From positions 2,108,001-2,172,000 of the forward strand of contig NZ_CP157005.1 in the NCBI RefSeq assembly GCF_039904985.1: a stretch of 64,000 nucleotides of DNA, in the 5' to 3' direction. The notes beneath the pieces were generated by a model. That model worked only from the letters and a program-made list of their open reading frames with translations. It had not been told where the DNA came from and did not search any database. The translations under genes were made by a program, and so were the position numbers. The stretch is from Methylomonas sp. AM2-LC (lineage in GTDB: Bacteria > Pseudomonadota > Gammaproteobacteria > Methylococcales > Methylomonadaceae). Below are positions 32,527-41,193 of the stretch, one piece after another (position 1 is the first letter of the stretch; every line of letters begins with the position of its first letter).

Positions 32527-34701
32527 ATGTTAAAGAAATTTTTACAGGTACTGCTGACTGTCTTATTTAGAGTTAAAGTCATCGGTCTTGACAATTATGC
32601 AAAAGCGGGCAAACGCGTTTTAATTGTTGCCAATCACAGTTCGTTTCTGGATCCATTATTGCTGGGTGTGTTTTTACCCGAAGACATTACCTTTGCAATA
32701 AACACACATATATCGCAGCGCTGGTGGTTAAAACCGTTTTTGCGCTTGTCCAAAGTGTTCCCCATGGACCCCACCCATCCGCTCTCTCTAAAAGCCCTGA
32801 TAGCGCATCTACAAAACGATACTCATACCGTTATTTTTCCGGAAGGCCGCATTACCGATAGCGGTTCGCTGATGAAAATTTATGACGGGCCTGGTATGGT
32901 GGCCGATAAATCCGGGGCTATGGTATTGCCAGTTCGCATTGAAGGGGCAGAATACAGTCATTTTTCCAGACTGCAAAATAAGGTACGGTTACGCTGGTTT
33001 CCGCCTATCCGTATACATATCTTGCCAGCCATCCATCTAGAAACCCACGGCGACATTACCGGTAAAGCCCGACGCAAGCACAGCGGACAAATACTGTCCG
33101 ACATCATGACCGAAATGATGTTCGAAACCACGCACTATCAACAAACCCTGTTTGCCGCATTGCTGGAAGCCCGCCGCATTCATGGTGGTAAACACACGGT
33201 TGCAGAAGATTTGGAACGGGTGCCTGTCAGCTACAATCAATTAATTACCCGCAGTCTTATAGTCGGAAAACTCGTTAAACAGATTACCCAACCTGACGAA
33301 AATGTCGGGGTGTTGTTGCCAAATACCTGTAAAGCAGTCAACGTGGTGTTGGGTTTGCAACTCTATCAACGGGTACCCGCCATGTTAAATTACACAACAG
33401 GTTCAGCCGGCATGATTTCTGCCTGTAATACAGCGCAAATCAAAACCGTGTTAACCGCGCGTAAATTTATCCAAATGGCAAATCTAGGCGACGAAGCCAC
33501 ACAATTGGCACAAAAAGTTAAGTTGGTCTATCTGGAAGATATTGCTGCATCCTTAACTGTGTGGGATAAACTCAGTGGTTTGTGTCAGGCAAAAACCGCT
33601 GATTATTGGTATAAAAGTTCGCCGTTGCTGGCCGATGAAGCGGCCGTGGTATTGTTTACCTCCGGCTCAGAAGGCGAACCAAAAGGGGTGGTATTATCCC
33701 ATGCCAATATTCTGGCCAATCACAAACAGGTTAAAGCCCGTATCGATTTTACCCCACAGGATATTGTGCTGAATTATCTACCCATGTTCCATTCCTTTGG
33801 CTTTTCTGTCGGTACGCTGTTACCGATTATGAATGGCATGACCAGTTTCTTTTATCCCTCGCCCCTGCATTTTTCCATTATTCCGGAAATTGCTTACGAT
33901 ACCGGGGCTACCATCATGTTTGGTACCAATACATTCTTTGCCGCCTATGCCAAGAAAGCGCATGCTTACGATTTTCATAAAATGCGCTATGTAGTGGCCG
34001 GTGCCGAAAAACTGCAAGAAACCACGCGCATGACCTGGCTAAATAAATTTGGTATCCGCATACTGGAAGGTTATGGTGTTACCGAAACATCCCCAGTAAC
34101 CTCGGTTAACACACCGATGGATTACAAAGCCGGTACGGTTGGCCGCTTTATGCCCAGCATGTTGCATAAGCTGGAACCCGTGCCGGGCATAGAAAATGCC
34201 GGTAAATTACATGTGGCCGGCCCCAATATTATGAAAGGCTATTTTCTACCCGCACATCCCGGTATTTTGGTGCCACCCTGTTCTGAAGCTTACGGCGAAG
34301 GCTGGCACGATACCGGCGACATTGTGCATGTCGATGAAGATGGTTTTATTCTTATTCAGGGACGCAGCAAACGCTTTGCCAAAATCAGTGGTGAGATGAT
34401 ATCGCTATCAGCAGTTGAGCAACTGGCCATTAATGCCTGGCCAGAGGCACAACATGTTGTGGTCAGCTTGCCCGATCCCAAAAAAGGTGAACAACTGGTA
34501 CTGTTAACCACGCAACGTTTGGCGAGTGCGCGTGGACTGGCTCAGGCTTCGCCGGGGGTGGCCGCTATCAGTTTACCCAGAAAAGTGTTTGCACTGGATA
34601 AACTGCCGATATTGGCCACGGGCAAAACTGATTATGTCGGTTCCACAACCCTGGCTAGCCAACTGTTAAACGCCCATACCGACACTGAAACCGATGAATA
34701 A
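32527..34701 (+). CDS. aas: Bifunctional lysophospholipid acyltransferase / acyl-ACP synthetase (Aas)
   Basis: 724 residues in two domains. Residues 1-200 are a PlsC-type acyltransferase, with NHSSFLDPLLLG (the HX4D motif) and VIFPEGRITDSG. Residues 235-715 are an AMP-forming ligase: VVLFTSGSEGEPKGVVLSHA, GYGVTETSPVTSVN, WHDTGDIVHVDEDGF and GRSKRFAKISGE. E. coli Aas re-acylates lysophosphatidylethanolamine at the inner membrane using ACP-bound acyl chains. An AGGAGG site precedes the ATG. It overlaps lplT by 8 bp; the gene order is the reverse of the E. coli lplT-aas pair. Confidence 0.93.
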   Translation: MLKKFLQVLLTVLFRVKVIGLDNYAKAGKRVLIVANHSSFLDPLLLGVFLPEDITFAINTHISQRWWLKPFLRLSKVFPMDPTHPLSLKALIAHLQNDTHTVIFPEGRITDSGSLMKIYDGPGMVADKSGAMVLPVRIEGAEYSHFSRLQNKVRLRWFPPIRIHILPAIHLETHGDITGKARRKHSGQILSDIMTEMMFETTHYQQTLFAALLEARRIHGGKHTVAEDLERVPVSYNQLITRSLIVGKLVKQITQPDENVGVLLPNTCKAVNVVLGLQLYQRVPAMLNYTTGSAGMISACNTAQIKTVLTARKFIQMANLGDEATQLAQKVKLVYLEDIAASLTVWDKLSGLCQAKTADYWYKSSPLLADEAAVVLFTSGSEGEPKGVVLSHANILANHKQVKARIDFTPQDIVLNYLPMFHSFGFSVGTLLPIMNGMTSFFYPSPLHFSIIPEIAYDTGATIMFGTNTFFAAYAKKAHAYDFHKMRYVVAGAEKLQETTRMTWLNKFGIRILEGYGVTETSPVTSVNTPMDYKAGTVGRFMPSMLHKLEPVPGIENAGKLHVAGPNIMKGYFLPAHPGILVPPCSEAYGEGWHDTGDIVHVDEDGFILIQGRSKRFAKISGEMISLSAVEQLAINAWPEAQHVVVSLPDPKKGEQLVLLTTQRLASARGLAQASPGVAAISLPRKVFALDKLPILATGKTDYVGSTTLASQLLNAHTDTETDE

Positions 34702-35869
34702 AGCCTTTTATCCACTCTTGATAGCCCAGTTTTTGTCGGTGTTTGCTGACAATATGATTTTATTTACCGTGATCGCCATGGTGTTAAAACTGGAACATGC
34801 GCCAAGCTGGTATGTACCCGCCTTACAAAGTCTGTTTTTAGTGGCCTTTGTGTTGCTGGCACCTTGGGTGGGTGGTTTTGCCGATAAATATCCCAAACCA
34901 CGCGTGTTATTAGCGGGTAATCTCATTAAGGCAATCGGTGGTGGCTTATTATTTTTACAAGTAGAACCGCTGATTGCCTATTGTCTGGTTGGGGTGGGCG
35001 CGGCTATCTACAGTCCTGCCAAATATGGCATTCTGCCAGAGTTGGCAGGGCATCAGCAGTTGGTAAAAGTGAATAGCTGGATAGAGTCATCAACCATACT
35101 GGCAATATTAACCGGTATGAGTGTCGGAGCCAGTCTGGCCGACTATTCCATTAGCGTGGCGTTATTGACTACCATAGGCTTGTTCCTGCTGTCCGCACTC
35201 ATCACCTTATTTTTACCGATTAAAGCGCCTAAAATCCTACCAGCAGGTTGGAAAATTGTGTTGTTTTATCACGAAATATGCAGTTTTTTTGCCGAACCCA
35301 GACCACGCTTTGCCGTATTGGGCGGATCTTTGTTTTGGGCCGCTGCTGCCAGTGTCAGGGTGATCATTATTGCTTGGGCGCCTTTAGTACTACTGACTAA
35401 AGATACTAGCGATATTGCCAATTTAACCCTGTTTTTAGCTTTAGGTATTGTGGTAGGTGCAGCCGTGGTGCCCGTGCTGATTCCACTGGAACATTTACGC
35501 CGCGCCCGTTATCCCGCCTATATGATGGGCTTGCTCATTATCGCCTTGGGTTTTACCAACACAGAGTGGTCGGCACGCGCCGTATTATTTTGCATGGGTG
35601 CCGCAGGTGGTATGTTTATCGTTCCCATCAATGCCGCCTTACAGGAATTGGGGCAAGAAAGTATCGGTAGTGGCGGCGCAGTCGCCATGCAGAACTTTTT
35701 TCAAAATGTCGCCATGTTGCTGTCCGTTGGCCTATATACCTTAGCAGCCGCGCAACACATAGACCCCGTTACCGCCTTATGGGGCTTGGGTGTGCTATTA
35801 ATTTTAGCCACCCTGTTATTAATGTGGCGCTTGCCAGAAAGCGTAACGCAAAAAATTACACCAAAATAA
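34694..35869 (+). CDS. lplT: Lysophospholipid transporter LplT
   Basis: 391 residues, twelve predicted TM helices of the major facilitator superfamily. FADNMILFTVIAMVLKL near the N-terminus, GGFADKYPKPRVLLAGN and GIYSPAKYGILPEL-like AAIYSPAKYGILPELAG are LplT hallmarks. It flips lysophospholipids inward across the inner membrane for repair by Aas. The 8-bp overlap with aas implies translational coupling. The downstream gap shows no repeats. Confidence 0.92.
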   Translation: MNKAFYPLLIAQFLSVFADNMILFTVIAMVLKLEHAPSWYVPALQSLFLVAFVLLAPWVGGFADKYPKPRVLLAGNLIKAIGGGLLFLQVEPLIAYCLVGVGAAIYSPAKYGILPELAGHQQLVKVNSWIESSTILAILTGMSVGASLADYSISVALLTTIGLFLLSALITLFLPIKAPKILPAGWKIVLFYHEICSFFAEPRPRFAVLGGSLFWAAAASVRVIIIAWAPLVLLTKDTSDIANLTLFLALGIVVGAAVVPVLIPLEHLRRARYPAYMMGLLIIALGFTNTEWSARAVLFCMGAAGGMFIVPINAALQELGQESIGSGGAVAMQNFFQNVAMLLSVGLYTLAAAQHIDPVTALWGLGVLLILATLLLMWRLPESVTQKITPK

Positions 35870-36022
35870 GCATACCTAATTTTCGATGTTAGCAATCTGA
35901 TAAAAAGTTAGCAGGTAGGGCGGGTTAGTTGTGTGAAAAATGAGTGAACATATTTCGCACAACTTAATCGTTGCTACGCTGGCTAAGCTAGAGATCAATT
36001 AATTTTACTTTTCAGGGGGGGT

Positions 36023-36226
36023 ATGTTAAGAATTTTATTGATTCTCTTTGGCGTGATTGTAACAATCGTCTGTAGTGTGGATTTGATTGTAATGGCTGCT
36101 GGCTTTTTTCAATCTGGGTCAAACACCCATCCATTCAGTTATCTAGCTTGGAGTGCGTTCAAGGTGTTAGTGGTTGTTGTACTTGGCATTAAAGCGATTC
36201 AATCCGATTCCAAGTGGTTGAAATAG
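36023..36226 (+). CDS. Small two-TM membrane protein
   Basis: 67 residues with an unusually strong AGGGGGG ribosome site before the ATG. Two hydrophobic helices (residues 4-28 and 44-58) flank a short SGSNTHPFS loop. It ends QSDSKWLK. No family is recognised; it lies alone between lplT and a repeat copy. Confidence 0.55.
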   Translation: MLRILLILFGVIVTIVCSVDLIVMAAGFFQSGSNTHPFSYLAWSAFKVLVVVVLGIKAIQSDSKWLK

Positions 36227-36344
36227 CATGATGTGTTAACCTCAGAAAGTCAAAATTACAGCTAATCGTGGCTACCCTGGCATGTTAACCAATTTGATAA
36301 TTGCGTTTTACGGCGTTGGAAATCGCTGTGTGCATAGCTGTTAG

Positions 36345-36517
36345 TTTCCCAACGGTAGCATTTATTTTAATCATCGCCACCAATATGAATATTTAAGCTG
36401 TTACCCCAACAAGTACCCAGGATCAGTTAAGAGTAACTGATTGATAAAAAGCGCCTCTATGATTGGGAAGCGTTTCATTCCCACGATTACGCTGACGCTA
36501 ATCTGGGCTACGCTGGC
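36345..36517 (+). repeat. REP-bounded repeat, copy A (left REP missing)
   Basis: This copy shares its interior with those at 41194-41422 and 44170-44397: CCAACGGTAGCATTTATT, CATCGCCACCAATA, ATTTAAGCTGTTACCCCAA. It shares the right REP CATTCCCACGATTACG, GACGCTAATC. The left REP is absent. A separate right-end fragment (GCTAATCGTGGCTACC) lies at 36261-36276. Together they fill the gene-free stretch 36227-36560. Confidence 0.8.
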
Positions 36518-36560
36518 CAGCATAGCCCAGATATGCAAATTAATCATTGCGTTTCTCCAG

Positions 36561-37058
36561 TTACTGAATAGGCTCATTGGAAGGTGATCCGTTTGGCTTC
36601 AATTTACACTTCCATTCTGTTTCCTCATTACAAGAGATCTCAACTAGCAACATCGGGCCTGTATCCATAAGGGTATATGTGGTTTCATGATAAATGCTAG
36701 CCCACTGATTATGCTGATCCAAGCATAAAGTCCAGGGAAAGTCCCTATGAGCCATTATGTACATGAACCAATTAAACTCACGAATTGGTGGGGCGTAGAA
36801 CAAGCCATTTGGTGACGTCTGAAATTCATAAAATTCGCCAGAACATGGATCTGAGCCTTCAGACGAAACGGAAACTAACCTCATATGCGTAGATACAATT
36901 GGAATACCATGCGAAGTTATTAGTCCAGCGACTCCCGGTGTTAAATTCGAACCGTGAGGGAAGGGAACACAGCCAGTTATCAGTGCTGGGATCAACAATG
37001 CATAACTGGCTATCGCTATATTTTTGGCAATTCTGATGAATGATTTATGCATAATCAT
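36561..37058 (-). CDS. Hypothetical lipoprotein next to the Tae4-Tai4 pair
   Basis: 165 residues from ATG 37058. Signal peptide with lipobox LITGC (Cys30). The mature part begins VPFPHGSNLTPGVAGLITSH, like the start of transthyretin- or DUF6795-like beta domains (TSPNGLFYAPPI repeats that idea). It has several Cys (DPCSGEF, TLCLDQHN, ISCNEETEWKC). No firm family. It is divergent from tae4 across a 240-bp Tn3-derived element. Confidence 0.55.
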   Translation of the reverse strand: MIMHKSFIRIAKNIAIASYALLIPALITGCVPFPHGSNLTPGVAGLITSHGIPIVSTHMRLVSVSSEGSDPCSGEFYEFQTSPNGLFYAPPIREFNWFMYIMAHRDFPWTLCLDQHNQWASIYHETTYTLMDTGPMLLVEISCNEETEWKCKLKPNGSPSNEPIQ

Positions 37059-37154
37059 CTTCGATAGGCGTTCTTGATGATGCAAATCATGTCTAAATTA
37101 TCTGTGAATTCGGTTGAATTGCCACAGCTATTTATCCAAAAACCATCACTACTT

Positions 37155-37392
37155 GGGGTAGTTACCACATAGCTGTAAAAACCGCCATCTTGGTTAAACT
37201 TAACCAAAAGCATCCAAAATGCAGTCTATCATAAGTCGAAAAATATCCCATTGAGAGTGATTTTAGGTATTTTGTGGCTTAATGATAGAATACTGGTTAA
37301 AATCTGTAAAATTCTTAAGCTATTGATTATATATAATTAATACACCAATCAGAAGAAGATGGCACTTTTTACAGCTATGTGGTAACTACCCC
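37155..37392. mobile_element. Tn3-derived inverted-repeat miniature element (TIME-like), 238 bp
   Basis: The ends are 38-bp inverted repeats (37155-37192 and 37355-37392) that begin GGGGTAGTTACCACATAGCT and differ at about five positions. The 38-bp length and GGGG start are those of Tn3-family ends. The third such end, at 39979, touches Tn3 transposase and resolvase remnants. No ORF fills the element. The expected 5-bp target duplication is not exact (TACTT left, TATTA right). It occupies most of the gap 37059-37497, upstream of tae4. Confidence 0.82.
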
Positions 37393-37497
37393 TATTAACA
37401 AACGCGGCCTAAATCATTCAATCAAGTGTTAGGCGTTATAGCCAGTAATGAACCAAATCGACTGGTACTATTTTAAATTTTTCAACACGAGGAAAAT

Positions 37498-37989
37498 ATG
37501 GACAGACCTTTATTCACCACCGCATGGAACGCCTTTATGGCAGTGCGGCTCACAGTTGTGGAAGTTGGGAAAAAGATTGGTGGAAACGTAGAGAAGAATA
37601 CTAAGTTGCCCACTGGCGGCTTTGAAAATGCTTGTCCTATCCGAATGAGTTATGTGTTGAACATGACAGGTTTCCCCATTCATAAAAGCTCTCGATATGC
37701 GATGGTTAGTGGTGCGGATCATCGCCAGTATATTTACCGTATTGGCGACATGATGAGCTACCTTGAAAATACGTTTGGCAAACCGGATAAAACTGTAAAG
37801 TCACCAAAGCCATCCGACTTCATTGGTATAAAAGGAATCATCGTCGTTAAGGGACATGGATGGGGTAATGCAAAAGGGCATGTGACCCTGTGGGATGGTA
37901 CCAGATGTTCTGATAATTGCCATCTTATGCATGATCCGGAGAATGGTCCTTTCGTTCCAGAGACTGCCTCCATTTGGGTGCTACCATGA
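37498..37989 (+). CDS. Type VI secretion amidase effector, Tae4 family
   Basis: 163 residues without signal peptide, with GAGGAAAAT before the ATG. The family pattern is plain: an N-terminal WNAFMAV, NACPIRMSYVLNMTGF with nucleophile Cys46, RQYIYRIGDMMSYLENTFGK, GIIVVKGHGWGNAKGHVTLW with catalytic His128, then WDGTRCSDNC. Tae4 cleaves the D-Glu-mDAP bond of peptidoglycan peptides in a rival's periplasm. The stop overlaps the start of the Tai4 immunity gene (ATGA). No T6SS structural gene lies in the window, so secretion from elsewhere is inferred. Confidence 0.88.
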   Translation: MDRPLFTTAWNAFMAVRLTVVEVGKKIGGNVEKNTKLPTGGFENACPIRMSYVLNMTGFPIHKSSRYAMVSGADHRQYIYRIGDMMSYLENTFGKPDKTVKSPKPSDFIGIKGIIVVKGHGWGNAKGHVTLWDGTRCSDNCHLMHDPENGPFVPETASIWVLP

Positions 37990-38372
37990 AAAAACTTGTC
38001 TTGATGGGATTGGGGCTGTGCGTGGGTGCTCAGCCAGTTCTGGCCGAAAAAACAGCCCCCATCATGAAATACCCCATCGAAAGCTATTCACAGAAAACAC
38101 TATTGAAAAATTGGGCCTTAAGTGTCTGTCTAGCTCAAATTTCCAAAGACGTTGGTGCAAGAGAGGACGCCAATGCAACTGCAAGTGCCTATCTTGAATT
38201 CGGACGACAGCGTATAGAAGATTATGACACACTAAGGAGTCTGGTAGAGAAGTATGTAAATCGAAAATATGCAGGCTCAATCAAATCCGATTTCAATACG
38301 ATGAAATGTATTGATCTATTCCATAGCAAAGAACTGGATGACTTGGCCAGCAAGTTCTCAAAAAAAAAGTAG
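37986..38372 (+). CDS. Immunity protein, Tai4 family
   Basis: 128 residues from ATG 37986. The signal peptide ends VGAQPVLA before EK. The mature part carries the Tai4 blocks: LLKNWALSVCLAQISKDVG, ASAYLEFGRQRIEDYDTL and TMKCIDLFHSKELDDLA. It blocks the amidase of the preceding gene in the periplasm of the producing cell. It overlaps tae4 by 4 bp, as expected for a co-translated pair. Confidence 0.9.
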   Translation: MKKLVLMGLGLCVGAQPVLAEKTAPIMKYPIESYSQKTLLKNWALSVCLAQISKDVGAREDANATASAYLEFGRQRIEDYDTLRSLVEKYVNRKYAGSIKSDFNTMKCIDLFHSKELDDLASKFSKKK

Positions 38373-38628
38373 ACACAGGAAATTTGCTCTCTATATGAAC
38401 GCCAAACTTGCGCTGGTGTGCGAAATGGCGGTTGGGTACATACCTTGAGACTACGCCGTCGGAATTTTCGGCGGTTTGGGCTTACACCCCCAAAATAGGG
38501 ATTGCAATCGGATGCCACTATAAAAACGCTTATAACAACTGTCTTTTACAGCGAGGCCATAAAGTCATTAATTAAACGTTTATTAAAAAATAGATTGCCA
38601 ATATACGCCAATGGCGTACCATATATAC

Positions 38629-38943
38629 ATGTATACCATTATTGAAACCGCTATATTTGAAAAGTACGCAGCCAACACATGGACTGATAGTGAGCGAGTA
38701 GCGTTTAAATTTTGGATTGCTGATAACCCACTTGCTGGGGACGTGATTCCAGGAACGGGCGGATTGCGTAAGGTTCGCTGGTCGGCGTATGGAAAAGGCA
38801 AACGTGGCGGGGCTAGAGTAATTTAGTTTAATCGCTTAGAATCCGGTGTCATTGTTCTGATCATTGTTTACACCAAAGCCAAGTTTGACAATTTACCAAC
38901 GGCATTTTTAAAACAATTGAAAGAGGATGCAGAAAGTGGATAA
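38629..38943 (+). pseudogene. HigB/RelE-type toxin broken by an in-frame amber codon
   Basis: From ATG 38629, the frame reads MYTIIETAIFEKYAANTWTD, GDVIPGTGGLRKVRWSA, GKGKRGGARVI and then TAG at 38824-38826. Beyond the stop the same frame continues FNRLESGVIVLIIVYTKAKF, then DNLPTAFLKQLKEDAESG and TAA at 38941-38943. Intact relatives have GGARVIYF, so one Tyr codon (TAT or TAC) became TAG. The total length of 104 residues is that of the family. It was probably an mRNA interferase, now disarmed unless amber is suppressed. The antitoxin downstream is intact and overlaps the end. Confidence 0.85.
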
Positions 38944-39310
38944 CGAAATGAAACAATTTTGTGATGACCTATTATTGTCTGTAAGCCAGATGAAATCGGG
39001 GGAGTGGACACGTAAAACCGAATTTATCCCACAAGCTGACGGTACTGTGCGCCGTTTAGTGACTAAGACCGATGGTACGATAGAAAGTGATGAACTGCTG
39101 ACGTCGGCAGCTAGCACAAGAATAAACACTGGGCTGACTCAACTGCAATTCGCAAAGCTATTGGGGGTTTCGGTGCGTACATTACAAGGCTGGGAACAGG
39201 GGCGCAGACAGCCAACCGGGGCCGCAAAAACTTTATTCAAGATCGCTGAACGTCAGCCTAATGTGCTTAAGGAATTGGCTAATGATTCGTATAACCAAAA
39301 TAGACTCTAA
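38927..39310 (+). CDS. HigA-like XRE-family antitoxin
   Basis: 127 residues from ATG 38927; GTG 38936 has an AAGAGG site at good spacing and ATG 38948 (MKQFCDDLLLSVSQM) fits the family start, so the true start is uncertain. The C-terminal half is a Xre helix-turn-helix: GLTQLQFAKLLGVSVRTLQG, then WEQGRRQPTGAAKTLFKIAE. It would bind its own promoter and neutralise the upstream HigB-like toxin. It has outlived the toxin, which is broken. Confidence 0.85.
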   Translation: MQKVDNEMKQFCDDLLLSVSQMKSGEWTRKTEFIPQADGTVRRLVTKTDGTIESDELLTSAASTRINTGLTQLQFAKLLGVSVRTLQGWEQGRRQPTGAAKTLFKIAERQPNVLKELANDSYNQNRL

Positions 39311-39354
39311 TTTGTAGTTGTAGGGGATCTACTGAGGCGACTTGGCAACCCCCC

Positions 39355-39858
39355 CTAACAGCCGCTGGATTCGATACTTACAACCATAGTTTGGCTGGAT
39401 GAGTTTAGCAGATAAACAACTTTGCAATTGGTGGGATCCGGGCTGTTTTGGAGTTGGAATATACCGTTGAAATTTCCTGGTTGTGTAGACCAGCTAAAAT
39501 CGCTCGATAATTGAATTAAATCCACAATAGAGCCGCTAGTGGTATTTACCCAGCAAGCACCCCAACCACTAGGCCAGCCGTAATGAGTGTAGATTTTGTT
39601 TGAACCATTCATGAAATATGGATATGAGCCTGAGCAAGCAGAGACGGTAGGATTGCAAACACTGGGTTGCGCCAGACACATCGCGTATCCCATATTTGCA
39701 GTGCTGTTAAGCGTGCCAGCTAAACCGTTTAAAGCCGCAATTCTGGCGCTTTTGCCAAAATTGATAAAACGAGGTAAGGCAACAGCTGCAAGTACAGCTA
39801 GAACAGCGATGACAGCAATTAATTCAATCAAGGTAAAGCCGCTTTTATTAAATTTCAT
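39355..39858 (-). CDS. Type II/MSHA-like pseudopilin
   Basis: 167 residues. The prepilin-peptidase site is KSG then FTLIELIAVIAVLAVLAAVA, with Glu5 of the mature form. The mature globular part has many Cys (CLAQPSVC, SACSGSY, ACWVNTTSG, TNCKVVYL) and resembles MshA-type pilins in the ALNGLAGTLNSTANMGYAM helix. No other pilus gene is adjacent, so it is an orphan pilin within the accessory island. Its start follows a short inverted repeat. Confidence 0.82.
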   Translation of the reverse strand: MKFNKSGFTLIELIAVIAVLAVLAAVALPRFINFGKSARIAALNGLAGTLNSTANMGYAMCLAQPSVCNPTVSACSGSYPYFMNGSNKIYTHYGWPSGWGACWVNTTSGSIVDLIQLSSDFSWSTQPGNFNGIFQLQNSPDPTNCKVVYLLNSSSQTMVVSIESSGC

Positions 39859-39978
39859 CTACCAATTGTTCCCTGTGTAGAAACTACCGTCAACTTTAAA
39901 AAGTAAAGTGTTGTTAGGGTGGCTAAGCCCAAACTCCGAAAGTTTGGAATGTTCAATAATAACGATTTCTTATCAAAT

Positions 39979-40016
39979 GGGGTAGTTACCACATAGCAGT
40001 CAAAAGTGCCATCTTC
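39979..40016 (+). mobile_element. Tn3-type 38-bp terminal inverted repeat
   Basis: GGGGTAGTTACCACATAGCA at 39979 and the following 18 bp match the ends of the 238-bp element at 37155-37392, in the orientation pointing right. Thirty-eight bp further right begins the resolvase remnant, so this is the surviving end of a decayed Tn3-family transposon. Confidence 0.82.
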
Positions 40017-40053
40017 GTCAGAAAGTTAATTATAGTACAATATAATCAATAGA

Positions 40054-40150
40054 TTAACTTTTTCTTACTTTAGCCAATACCCTATAAACCGTAGCTTCAC
40101 CCACGCCAACTTGATTAGCAATCTCGGCCTTGGTTAATCCCGTCGCCCCA
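40054..40150 (-). pseudogene. C-terminal remnant of a serine resolvase (TnpR-like)
   Basis: The last 30 codons of a frame ending in TAA at 40054. They read GATGLTKAEIANQVGVGEAT, then VYRVLAKVRKS, the helix-turn-helix tail of Tn3/Hin-type resolvases. The frame is closed upstream by a stop, and the sequence before it encodes the transposase fragment in another frame. It is a fusion scar of two transposon genes. Confidence 0.72.
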
Positions 40151-40502
40151 ACCAGTCTCGATAGTGATCACAAAACCAGCTGTACTGGGGATAGTGATAA
40201 TTTTTAGACACCTGCTTTTTGGGAAATGGCTCATCTGGAAAATAAAGCCGCATGATGAACACTGCATCAGCTTTAACCTTTTGGATGCCGAATAGGAAGA
40301 AGTAATTGACAGCCCGGTAATAACCAAGCTGTAGGATGTAATCCACTTTACAGGCGGTGTTGTTTTCAAAGCTATCGAGCACGGCTATGTCATCGATATC
40401 GATGGCAAATAAAAATGATCGCTCGTCGTCATCCAGCGTGGGTATTTCGTAAAGATCATTGATCTCGTCCTGGGTTAAAATCGTCAGCGCGTAGCACTCC
40501 AT
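40134..40502 (-). pseudogene. N-terminal fragment of a Tn3-family transposase (DUF4158)
   Basis: 122 codons against about 970-1000 for a complete TnpA. LTQDEINDLYEIPTLDDDER and DYILQLGYYRAVNYFFLF are DUF4158 hallmarks. The frame stops soon after CDHYRDW, where a resolvase tail begins in another frame. It overlaps the end of the next gene by 47 bp. Non-functional. Confidence 0.8.
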
Positions 40503-41064
40503 TCAACGCAAGCAGAAATAATTCTGGCACATAATTACCATAAACTGCTATTGCACGTTTATTCTGATATTTGTAGTAAGGCTTAGGGTAGAATTCATTA
40601 ATATACTCAAACGGGAGTTGCGAAATATCGAATGATACTGGCTTTTGAAAAAAAATAATTTCTGGCTCGATATTTGTCTTATAACTGTAGCCATTGGTGT
40701 AGTAAGGTCCAGCCCATTCTCCATCCACTGTTTCAAATAATGGTGAATAAACATTATGATGATAATATTTACCTTCATGAACAGTCATATAAAGTAGCAC
40801 GTGTTCAAATCCAGCAAACGCTGGGGATCCTTTATGACTGTATAAAGTGAACTCTATTATTTCACTATTATAATTACCGTAGACTATATCTAGTACGCGA
40901 TATTTTGCATTGTATTTTTGAGAAAACTGAATTGTGTCGGGGCTTGGGTCAATACGTTCTACGCTTATCTTTTCACCAACAAACGCAAAGTATTCATCGC
41001 CTTTTGCTAAATCAAACTTAAGGAAAAGTGCAAAGACGAAAATACAATAGATAAGTCGCTGCAT
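40456..41064 (-). CDS. Hypothetical exported protein, possibly cut by the transposon
   Basis: 202 residues from ATG 41064. A signal peptide (LIYCIFVFALFLKFDLAKG) ends about residue 21. The mature domain is beta-rich and aromatic (KYRVLDIVYGNYNSEIIEFT, HVLLYMTVHEGKYYHHNVYS). The last residues run into the transposase fragment (overlap 40456-40502), so the native C-terminus may be lost. No family assigned. Confidence 0.6.
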   Translation of the reverse strand: MQRLIYCIFVFALFLKFDLAKGDEYFAFVGEKISVERIDPSPDTIQFSQKYNAKYRVLDIVYGNYNSEIIEFTLYSHKGSPAFAGFEHVLLYMTVHEGKYYHHNVYSPLFETVDGEWAGPYYTNGYSYKTNIEPEIIFFQKPVSFDISQLPFEYINEFYPKPYYKYQNKRAIAVYGNYVPELFLLALNGVLRADDFNPGRDQ

Positions 41065-41193
41065 AACCATAAAAAGTATTAGTAAGGTTATTTGTATCGT
41101 ACCATTTTCGCCTAACTATACCAAATTATTCTCTTGATTACTCTTTATAAATAATGATTAGCTTTTAAGTTTAGCTGCATGCATGTGGCTCAC

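Noticed and set aside
37155-37392. Reading the inverted repeats as a simple terminator pair
   Set aside because: The 38-bp length, GGGG start and third copy beside Tn3 gene relics fit a Tn3-derived element far better.
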